From positions 2,377,385 to 2,441,384 of the forward strand of contig NZ_CP069798.1 in assembly GCF_016894345.1 (NCBI RefSeq): a stretch of 64,000 nt of DNA, in the 5' to 3' direction. The position numbers and the translations under genes are program-made. The notes beneath the pieces were generated by a model. That model had not been told where the DNA came from and searched no databases. It saw only the letters and a program-made list of their open reading frames with translations. The stretch is from Paralysiella testudinis (GTDB lineage Bacteria > Pseudomonadota > Gammaproteobacteria > Burkholderiales > Neisseriaceae). Shown here piece after piece: positions 57,200 to 64,000 of this stretch; positions within the stretch are counted from its first letter, which is position 1; every line of letters begins with the position of its first letter.

Positions 57200-58405
57200 C
57201 TACATCATAATGGCCTGCGCATTGCGCACATAAGGATTTTTTTTGTCCCAAGCATAGCCCGCCAAAATGGCACTGAGCATGCGTTTTTCTTCCGGGCTTT
57301 GCCGCTGGCCGTAAATCAAGTCTTGAAAGCGCCCTTCATACCAACCTTCGGCATAGGTATGCAAAGTATTCACGCCCAGATTCAGCGCATCGGCAAAATC
57401 GGTCTGCCAATCCACTGTTTCACCTTGCAACTGGCGGGTGAGCACATCGGCCGCCAGCTTGGCCGAATGCATGGCAATGGTGGTGCCGGATGAAAATGCC
57501 GGATCCAGAAAACCGGCGGCATTGCCCAGCAAGGCAAAGTGCTGGCCGTGGCTGTATTTAACATTAGCAGCAAAGCCGGATAAATACAAAAACGGAAAAC
57601 CGTTATCCCAAACCGCATTGGCGAGCAAATCGGCCAGCATGGGCACATCACGCACAAATTTCTTCAGAATATCGGCCGAAGCGCTGATGCCGGTAAAACG
57701 CTCCGGCCGCCCCACCACGCCCACCGATATCCGCCCGTTGCTAAACGGCGTGAGCCACAGCCACACATCGGCGTATTGCGGGTGGGTGATAATCATGTTT
57801 TTGTTGCGGTCGAAGCTAGAATCAGTGATGTGATCGTCGATGTGGGTCAAATGCACCTGCCGCACCGGCAAATGCGTGGGCATTTCCCAACCGCGCAAGC
57901 GTGGAATAGCACGAAAATGGCCGCTGGCGTCGAACACAAAACCGGCATTGATTTGATAATATTCGCCATTTTCGCACACCACCCGCAAGCTGGCGTGTGC
58001 ATCGTCGTTGCCAAACGCCACCACACTTTCGCCAAAACGCACCGTAGCACCCGCATCAATCACTTGGTCAATCAACATTTTGTCGAAACGGTCACGCTGC
58101 ACATTCAAAGCGGTACCGGGCCCTGGATGAAATTTGTCGGTAAAATCATAGGCAACACTGCCATCACCACGGCTGAACACGATGCCGTCTTTATGCTGAA
58201 ATCCGGCTGCCTGTACCGGTGCCAGCAATCCGGCTTCGGCCAGAATTTCCATGCAGTGCGGCAATAGGCTTTCACCCACCACAAAACGCGGAAAATGCTG
58301 TTTTTCCAGCACACATACCTTGAAACCCCGTTGGTTTAACAGCGCCGCAGCCACCGCACCGGCCGGGCCGGCACCGATAATGGCCACATCGAAATAATCA
58401 GTCAT
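57200..58405 (-). CDS. FAD-dependent oxidoreductase, halogenase/geranylgeranyl-reductase-like (401 aa)
   Basis: A flavoprotein with the dinucleotide motif DVAIIGAGPAGAVAAALLNQ near the N-terminus, the block FPRFVVGESLLPHCMEIL and the second FAD motif GNAAGFLDPAFSSGTTIAMH. This pattern is shared by flavin-dependent halogenases and lipid reductases; the halogenase WxWxIP motif is not seen, so a reductase or hydroxylase role is likelier. It stands alone, with no biosynthetic neighbours. AAAGGCAGGGC precedes the ATG. Confidence 0.8.
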   Translation of the reverse strand: MTDYFDVAIIGAGPAGAVAAALLNQRGFKVCVLEKQHFPRFVVGESLLPHCMEILAEAGLLAPVQAAGFQHKDGIVFSRGDGSVAYDFTDKFHPGPGTALNVQRDRFDKMLIDQVIDAGATVRFGESVVAFGNDDAHASLRVVCENGEYYQINAGFVFDASGHFRAIPRLRGWEMPTHLPVRQVHLTHIDDHITDSSFDRNKNMIITHPQYADVWLWLTPFSNGRISVGVVGRPERFTGISASADILKKFVRDVPMLADLLANAVWDNGFPFLYLSGFAANVKYSHGQHFALLGNAAGFLDPAFSSGTTIAMHSAKLAADVLTRQLQGETVDWQTDFADALNLGVNTLHTYAEGWYEGRFQDLIYGQRQSPEEKRMLSAILAGYAWDKKNPYVRNAQAIMM

Positions 58406-58604
58406 GCCCTGCCTTTTTTTAATGAATATGATTCATGTCATGACTGCTATTTACATTGCCATCAAGACAAACTCGCATTAACATACAAAATATTTAATCG
58501 CAAATTATCCGTCTGGCATTGCTGTATTGTCAATTACGCCATCCTACCTATAGTCATAATTTATAACCTATAATAGCCCGCCTCAATAAACGTTATCTTT
58601 CGCC

Positions 58605-59351
58605 ATGCCGCCCGCCAACCATCGCATCAACCACCAACACGCCCTGCTGCTCACCGCCACGCCGTGGCGTGAAAGCAGCTTGCTGCTGGAATTGTTCAGC
58701 CGCGATTATGGCCGCGTGGTGCTGGTGGCGCGCAGTGCGCGCAAGCGTCAAAGTGAATTGCGCGGGGTGTTGGTGCCGTTTGTGCCTTTGTCGGCCTCGT
58801 GGTATGGCCAGCAAGAGCTGAAAATACTGCACCGTGCCGAATGGCTGGGCGGCTGGCCGCAACCGCAAGGCCGCGCCCTGTTTAGCGCTTTGTATGTCAA
58901 CGAGCTGGTGCTGCGGCTCACCGCCCGCGAAGACCCGCATCCGCAACTCTACGATGCGCTGGCCGCGGTATTGCGCCAGATTGTGACTCACCCCGACAGC
59001 CACACCGAGCTGCGCCGTTTTGAATGGACTTTGCTGCGCGAGCTGGGCTTGGCACCCGACATCACCGCAGACATTGATGGCCACGCCATTGCCGCCAACG
59101 AACGCTATTGGCTGCGCCCGGAACACCCGCCCTTGCCGCTGGCACAGGCGCAGACACTGCCCCAAGCCGACGGCATTGCCGTGCACGGCCATACCTTACA
59201 CGCCTTAAACGGCCAGCCTTGGCCGCACGCTGGCGCTGCCGCCGAAGCTTTACGTTTAAACCGGCTGCTGTTGGATTTCAGGCTGCCTGAAGGCATCCAC
59301 GCCCGCCGGGTATTGCAGCAGCTGCAGCAAATGCTGCCCACTGCTTTGTAA
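58605..59351 (+). CDS. recO: DNA repair protein RecO (248 aa)
   Basis: Helps load RecA at gaps with RecF and RecR. The N-terminal OB fold is seen in NHQHALLLTATPWRESSLLL and ELFSRDYGRVVLVARSARKR. The C-terminus is helical (RRFEWTLLRELGLAPDI). The family's zinc cysteines are absent, as in many proteobacteria. RecO matters for natural transformation, fitting the many uptake sequences. Confidence 0.92.
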   Translation: MPPANHRINHQHALLLTATPWRESSLLLELFSRDYGRVVLVARSARKRQSELRGVLVPFVPLSASWYGQQELKILHRAEWLGGWPQPQGRALFSALYVNELVLRLTAREDPHPQLYDALAAVLRQIVTHPDSHTELRRFEWTLLRELGLAPDITADIDGHAIAANERYWLRPEHPPLPLAQAQTLPQADGIAVHGHTLHALNGQPWPHAGAAAEALRLNRLLLDFRLPEGIHARRVLQQLQQMLPTAL

Positions 59352-59356
59352 ACAAA

Positions 59357-59396
59357 AAAAACCGCACAAAACATCATTTTGTGCGGGTTTGGTTTT
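59357..59396 (+). terminator. Intrinsic terminator after recO
   Basis: AAACCGCACAAAA and TTTTGTGCGGGTTT around CATCA, then TGGTTTTC. Confidence 0.8.
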
Positions 59397-59513
59397 CAGG
59401 TAGCCCAAGCTGGATTAATACACCCCAAGCCGCCTTTTAAACAGCCTGAGACCTTTGCAAAAGCCCCCGAAATCCTCTACATTTCTCCTTAAAGAAACGC
59501 AGAGGATTTCCCC

Positions 59514-60370
59514 ATGAGCAGCTTCTTCCAGCAAACCGCCCAAGAGCGCATCGCCAAACACATCGACCGTTTCCCACTGCTCAAACTCGACCTAGTCCTC
59601 GACTGGTAACCTATCCAACAACACCTGGCCGCACAAAAAGCCCGCTACGTTCGCGACAACGCCGGTCGCCCAGCCTACCCACTGCTGTGCATGTTCAAAG
59701 CCGTATTGCTCGGTCAATGGCACAGCCTTTCCGATCCCGAACTTGAACACAGCATCCTCACCCGTTTGGACTTCCACCTCTTCTGCCGTTTCGATGACCT
59801 CAACGTACCCGATTACAGCACCCTTAACCGTTACCGTAACTGGCTGGTCAAAGACAGCACCCTGGCCCAACTGCTCGACATCATCAATCGCCAGCTCACC
59901 GACAAAGGTTTAAAGATAGAGAAAGCCCAAGCAGCCGTTATCGACGCCACCATCATCCACACCGCCGGTGGCAAACAACGCCAAGCCATCGAAGTAGACG
60001 ACAATGGCCACATCACCGCCCAAAGCACCCCTAGCAAAGACAGCGATGCGCGTTGGATCAAAAAAGACGGTAAATACCACCTCTGCTACAAACAACACAC
60101 CCGCACCGACCTGGAAGGCTATATCGAACAACTGCACATCACCCCGGCCAACGAACATGAATGCCGACACCTCAACGTATTACTGGCCGGATTAGAAGAA
60201 GGCGTCACCGTTTACGCCGATAAAGGCTACAGTAGCGCAGATAACCGGCAACACCTGCAACAACACCGGCTCCAAGACGGCATTATGGACAAAGCCCACC
60301 AAGGCCAACCGTTAACGGCAGCACAAAAAAAGCGCAATACCCGGTTATCGAAAACCCGCTATGTGGTGGA
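59514..60370 (+). pseudogene. IS1106-like transposase with internal stop, truncated
   Basis: It reads MSSFFQQTAQERIAKHIDRF, then a TAA at codon 32 (59607-59609). The rest is open: YPLLCMFKAVLLGQWHSLSD, VIDATIIHTAGGKQRQAIEV (first Asp), VTVYADKGYSSADNRQHLQQ (second Asp), ending TRYVVE where the IS3-type element begins. The last part with the catalytic Glu is gone. Confidence 0.85.
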
Positions 60371-61385
60371 ACTGAACCGCCCCGACTTTATAGGAGCAGG
60401 TTTATCTTGAGTCAAGCTGCCTTACTGGCTGCCTCGGTCACTGTGGTGGATAACCCCTTTCGGGCACCGGGCATACAAAGCCTGCGCCAATGCATCCATC
60501 ACCATGTCGGTATCCATCCGTTTTGACACTTTCCAGCCGACAATACGCCGGGCAAAAACATCAATCACAAAGGCGGTGTATACAAAGCCCTGATGGGTGG
60601 TTACGTAGGTGAAATCCGCCACCCACAGCTGATTGGGACTCTCGGCGCTGAGCCGGCGTTTCACCCAATCACCTGCCCGTTGCAGTTGGGGGTCGCAAAC
60701 CGTGGTGCGTTTGCCTTTGCCCCGCCACACACCCTGCATTTGATGCTTGCGCATCAGGTGCTCCACCGTACAGCGGGCAACGCGGTGACCATCCCGTAAC
60801 AAAGCCCTCCAGACTTTACGTGCACCATAGATTTGGCGGCTCTGTTGCCAGATGTTGCGGATAAGGATAAGCAAATGTTCATCTTTCAGGCAGCGTCGGC
60901 TGCGCTGTTGCGGATGTTGGGATTGCTGTTGATGGCGATAGTAGCTTGACGGGGCAATCGGCCGATAACGGCCAAGCCGTTAACGATGTCCGGCGCATCA
61001 AGCAACTGGAAAAGAGAATAAAGAATTACAGCGCGCCAATGAAATTCTACGCCTGGCTGTCGCTTTTTCGCCCGGACGGAACTCGACCGCAAACCCAAGT
61101 AATGGTCAACTTTATCAATCGCCACAGAACCGCTTACGAGGTCGAGTCAATCTGCCGCATCCGGCCATATCGGCTTCATGCCGTTTAATCCAGCTGCGCA
61201 GGGTTTCGGGTGAACAGCCTATTTTGGTGGCGATGGCGACTATGGTCATCCATTGGGTTGGATATTCGCTGCGTTGCTCTTGTACCAGTCGAATGGCGCG
61301 TTGCTTTACTTCGGGTGCGTATTTGCTTTTCATGATGAGATTCTCTCAGAAAGTTGTGTCTCCTGGAATCTCGGGGCGGTTCAGT
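60371..61385 (-). mobile_element. IS3-family element with internal inversion, nested in IS1106-like
   Basis: Ends ACTGAACCGCCCCGA (60371-60385) and its complement (61371-61385). Length 1015 bp. The two transposase genes read on the minus strand except for a block of about 200 bp (about 60961-61163) that reads on the plus strand. Confidence 0.78.
60422..61333 (-). pseudogene. IS3-family OrfA/OrfB, rearranged
   Basis: Minus strand: OrfA start at 61333 (MKSKYAPEVKQRAIRLVQEQ to RSWIKRHEADMAG) and the OrfB middle (60874 to 60422: RQIYGARKVWRALLRDGHRV, LWVADFTYVTTHQGFVYTAF, ending HHSDRGSQ). Plus strand, about 60961-61163: the OrfA C-terminus (GQSADNGQAVNDVRRIKQLE) and OrfB N-terminus (MVNFINRHRTAYEVESICR). 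The OrfB C-terminus with the catalytic Glu is missing. The gene pair is inactive. Confidence 0.8.
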
Positions 61386-61423
61386 TTGGTTGCTTGAGTG
61401 AGTTGGGGTTTTGCAAAGGTCTC

Positions 61424-61643
61424 AGCCTAGCCCACACAAGGGCTGGGCTGCCTTTATTTAATCAAAGACAACGCCTCCTCTGAGTTTGCGCCACATCCCT
61501 GCACGTATACGCCACAAATCCCACCATCAAAACAATTAATCATTATTTATCAGCATCTTTTTAAATAATAATAAAAACCATTTGTATTTTCATCTAAACA
61601 GGAATATAAAGCCAAGTAAATCTTTTTAATGTCGGTTTAAACC
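61424..61643 (+). promoter_or_regulatory. Upstream region of efeUO with possible Fur site
   Basis: AT-rich sequence holding the promoter. AATTAATCATTATTTATCA (61535-61553) resembles a degenerate Fur box (GATAATGATAATCATTATC type), which would fit iron control of efeU. The match is weak. Confidence 0.4.
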
Positions 61644-62468
61644 ATGTTTATCGCTTTTTTAATTATGTTGCGCGAAGGCATCGAAGCCGCGCTGATTGTG
61701 GGCATTGTGGCCGGCTTTTTAAAGCAGTCCGGCCACGGCCATTTGATGCCCAAAGTGTGGCTGGGGGTGGCACTGGCGGTGCTGCTGTGTTTGGCGGTGG
61801 GCTACGGCATTCATCAAGAAACCGGCGAAATCCCGCAAAAGCAGCAAGAGCTGGTGGTGGGCATTATCGGCTTGGTGGCCGTGGCCATGATTACCTATAT
61901 GATTTTGTGGATGAAAAAAGCCGCCCGTTCGATGAAGCAGCATTTGCAGCAATCGGTGCAGGCCGCGCTAAACCGGGGCGGCGGCCAAGGCTGGGCGCTA
62001 GTGGGAATGGCGTTTCTGGCGGTGGCGCGCGAAGGCTTGGAGAGCGTGTTTTTCCTGATTGCGGTGTTTGAGCAAAGCCCTTCTTGGCATATGCCGGTGG
62101 GCGCGCTGCTGGGCTTGGCCGCAGCGGCGGTGATCGGCACGCTGATTTATCAGGGCGGCATACGGCTGAATTTGGCCAAGTTTTTCCGCTGGACGGGCGT
62201 GTTTTTAATTGTGGTGGCCGCCGGTTTGCTGGCCGGCTCGCTGCGCGCGCTGCACGAAGCAGGCGTGTGGAACCATTTGCAGGGCATTGCCTTTCATTCG
62301 GCGCATATCCTGCATGAAGACAGCCCGCTGGGCGTGCTTTTGGGCGGCTTTTTCGGCTACACCGACCACCCCACTTGGGGCGAAATCGCCGTGTGGCTGC
62401 TGTATTTGGTGCCGGTATTGTATTGGTTTTTGCGCGGCACCCAACCTATGCCTGCCAAGGCTGCCTGA
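61644..62468 (+). CDS. efeU: Ferrous iron permease EfeU, FTR1 family (274 aa)
   Basis: Seven-helix inner-membrane iron channel. The two REGxE motifs that move iron are REGIE (10-14) and REGLE (129-133). Helices include AALIVGIVAGFLKQ, WLGVALAVLLCLAVGYGI and FFRWTGVFLIVVAAGLLAGS. The end carries an uptake sequence in the coding part (AAGGCTGCCTGA). efeO follows by 31 bases. Confidence 0.94.
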   Translation: MFIAFLIMLREGIEAALIVGIVAGFLKQSGHGHLMPKVWLGVALAVLLCLAVGYGIHQETGEIPQKQQELVVGIIGLVAVAMITYMILWMKKAARSMKQHLQQSVQAALNRGGGQGWALVGMAFLAVAREGLESVFFLIAVFEQSPSWHMPVGALLGLAAAAVIGTLIYQGGIRLNLAKFFRWTGVFLIVVAAGLLAGSLRALHEAGVWNHLQGIAFHSAHILHEDSPLGVLLGGFFGYTDHPTWGEIAVWLLYLVPVLYWFLRGTQPMPAKAA

Positions 62469-62499
62469 ACATTATTTTTAACCACCTTTGAGATTCAAA

Positions 62500-63654
62500 A
62501 TGAAAACATTCCGTATCACCGCCTTATCCGCCTTGCTTGCCTTGGGCCTTAGCGCCTGCCAGCCGCCCGAAGCCGACAAACCGGCCGCCGCATCCGCCGC
62601 GGCCAATGCCGACGGCAGCGTAAACATCACTGTAAACGACGCTGCCTGCGAGCCGATGGCGCTCACCGTACCCAGCGGGCAAACCGTGTTCAATATCCAA
62701 AACAACAGCGGGCGCAAGCTCGAATGGGAGATTTTAAAAGGCGTGATGGTGGTGGACGAACGTGAAAACATCGCCCCCGGCCTGGCCGACAAAATGACGG
62801 TAACGCTGTTGCCCGGCGAATATGAAATGACTTGCGGCCTACTCACCAACCCGCGCGGCAAGCTCACCGTCACCGACAGCGGCTTTAAAGCCACCGCATC
62901 GCAAGCCGATATGGCCAAGCTGGAACAGCCCTTGGCCGAATACAAAGCTTATGTGCAGGCCGAAGCCAAGGAATTGGTGGCCAAAACCACCGAATTCACC
63001 GCCGCCGTGAAAGCGGGCAATATCGCCAAAGCCAAATCGCTGTTTGCCGCCACCCGCTATCACTATGAGCGCATCGAGCCGATTGCCGAATTGTTTAACG
63101 AGCTGGATCCGGCCATCGACGCGCGTGAGGACGACTTCAAACAAGGCCCGAAAGACCCGGCCTTTACCGGCTTTCACCGCCTCGAATACGCGCTGTGGGT
63201 GGAAAACAGCACCGCCGGCGTGAACGAGGTTGCCGACAAACTGCTGGCCGATGTGAAAACCCTGCAACAAGAAATCGACTTACTGTCGTTCCCACCCAAT
63301 AAAGTGGTGGGCGGCGCGGCGGTGCTGGTGGAAGAAGTGGCCGGCAGCAAAATCAGCGGCGAAGAAGACCGCTACAGCCACACCGATTTGAGCGACTTCC
63401 AAGCCAATATCGAAGGCGCACAAAAAATTGTGGATTTGTTCCGCCCGCTGATTGCCGAAAAAAATCAGGCGCTGCTGGACAAAACCGATGCCAATTTCAA
63501 AACCGTCAACAATATTCTGGCCAAATACCAAACCGCCAACGGTTTTGAAACCTACGACAAACTCACCGAAGCCGACCGCAAAGCGCTGCAAGCGCCGATT
63601 AACGCGCTGGCCGAAGATTTGGCACAGCTGCGCGGCACGCTGGGTTTGAATTAA
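62500..63654 (+). CDS. efeO: Iron uptake lipoprotein EfeO (384 aa)
   Basis: Periplasmic partner of EfeU. The signal peptide ends in lipobox LSAC (about residue 20). Residues about 45-135 form a cupredoxin-like domain ([40 protein letters not shown]), and the C-terminal part is the M75 (imelysin-like) helical domain ([52 protein letters not shown]). An Ala-rich linker follows the lipobox. The third gene of the usual set, efeB, is not in the 346 bases that remain. Confidence 0.93.
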   Translation: MKTFRITALSALLALGLSACQPPEADKPAAASAAANADGSVNITVNDAACEPMALTVPSGQTVFNIQNNSGRKLEWEILKGVMVVDERENIAPGLADKMTVTLLPGEYEMTCGLLTNPRGKLTVTDSGFKATASQADMAKLEQPLAEYKAYVQAEAKELVAKTTEFTAAVKAGNIAKAKSLFAATRYHYERIEPIAELFNELDPAIDAREDDFKQGPKDPAFTGFHRLEYALWVENSTAGVNEVADKLLADVKTLQQEIDLLSFPPNKVVGGAAVLVEEVAGSKISGEEDRYSHTDLSDFQANIEGAQKIVDLFRPLIAEKNQALLDKTDANFKTVNNILAKYQTANGFETYDKLTEADRKALQAPINALAEDLAQLRGTLGLN

Positions 63655-63667
63655 AAGCGATAACAAA

Positions 63668-63696
63668 AGGCTACCTGAAAAGCTTTCAGGTAGCCT
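63668..63696 (+). terminator. Terminator made of variant uptake sequences (AGGCTACCTGAA)
   Basis: AGGCTACCTGAAA and TTTCAGGTAGCCT face each other around AGC. The word has TA in place of TG and equals the Eikenella-type dialect. A similar TTTCAGGTAGCC lies after recO. Confidence 0.8.
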
Positions 63697-63780
63697 ATTA
63701 AACCCGTCGCCCAGATTTAAAAATCCGACTCGTATAAATCGCAGCTATTTATAAACCATTTTGTTTAGGATATCTGAAAC

Positions 63781-64000
63781 GCATAATCTGTGCAGCCTTC
63801 CCCTTGGCGCAGCCGAACGGAACGTGGTTTTGGCGGAAACAAGGGCGGTCCGGAGCGCAGCGACTAGCGGCCGCCGCCAAAAGCATGTGCAGTGAGGGAA
63901 GTTTGGCGCAGCCAAACCTGCAACCGGGGTCGCCTTTCTTTGCTTACTTTATTCGCCGTAGGTGCGCTTCGCGTGAACGAAGCAAAGAAAGTAAGTGGCC
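63781..64000 (-). repeat. Dispersed GC-rich repeat, copy 2 (inverted, runs to window end)
   Basis: Complement of 1585-1800 with scattered changes, from CTGTGCAGCCTTCCCCTTGG to GAAAGTAAGTGGCC. The remaining bases 63700-63780 hold no gene. Confidence 0.75.

Larger units (their letters stand above)
59448..61423 (+). mobile_element. IS1106-like (IS5 family) element interrupted by an IS3-type element
   Basis: Outer ends GAGACCTTTGCAAAA (59448-59462) and its complement (61409-61423). Direct repeat AGCCT lies on both sides (59443-59447, 61424-61428). The interior is broken by the element at 60371-61385, and most of the 3' part is missing. Confidence 0.82.

Overview
The window comes from a member of the Neisseriaceae. 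Copies of the 12-base DNA uptake sequence AGGCTGCCTGAA occur throughout, singly or as inverted pairs that act as terminators. This is the dialect described for Simonsiella and its relatives. Correia-type repeats, an IS1106-like element and the gene content (pntAB, glyQS, metNIQ, parE, argS, recO, efeUO) fit the same family. I cannot name the species.

Layout: (1) 1-2725, the end of glnE, then an IS481-type and an IS5-type insertion sequence. (2) 2865-5843, pntB and pntA on the minus strand. (3) 6153-15009, a very long type I-F CRISPR array: 148 repeats including two degenerate ones, 147 spacers, read on the minus strand from a leader at about 15010-15150. No cas gene lies anywhere in the window. 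(4) 15277-22992, a minus-strand housekeeping block: gloA, a lipocalin, a YgjP-like peptidase, plsC, gmhB, a hypothetical gene, glyS, a RhuM-Fic fusion and glyQ. (5) 23186-27604, an OmpA-like protein, a TrhA/hemolysin-III protein, metNIQ behind a SAM-II-like riboswitch and terminator, and a DUF2288 gene. (6) 27825-40518, an island made of a decayed integrative conjugative element (ICE). It holds DUF4400, traD cut by IS630 and IS481, a SNF2-type helicase, a DUF6094 methyltransferase, a DUF1281 protein, two toxin-antitoxin pairs and several broken insertion sequences. (7) 40706-48460, lgt, a class V aminotransferase, parE, rbsK and uup. (8) 48515-51228, two insertion sequences and a gene-poor stretch. 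(9) 51264-59351, argP/argO, argS, trhP, a flavoprotein and recO. (10) 59448-61423, an IS1106-like element carrying a nested IS3-type element with an internal inversion. (11) 61644-63654, the iron uptake genes efeU and efeO, then an inverted copy of the dispersed repeat found near position 1600.

The observations most worth following are four. Four ICE genes share a leader in which two mutually exclusive hairpins can form, the second being a terminator just before the ribosome binding site. The 147-spacer I-F array has no neighbouring cas genes. A SAM-II-like riboswitch precedes a MetN that lacks its usual C-terminal sensor domain. Correia-like cores occur with several different terminal repeats, one type of which matches the ends of the IS630 element in this window.
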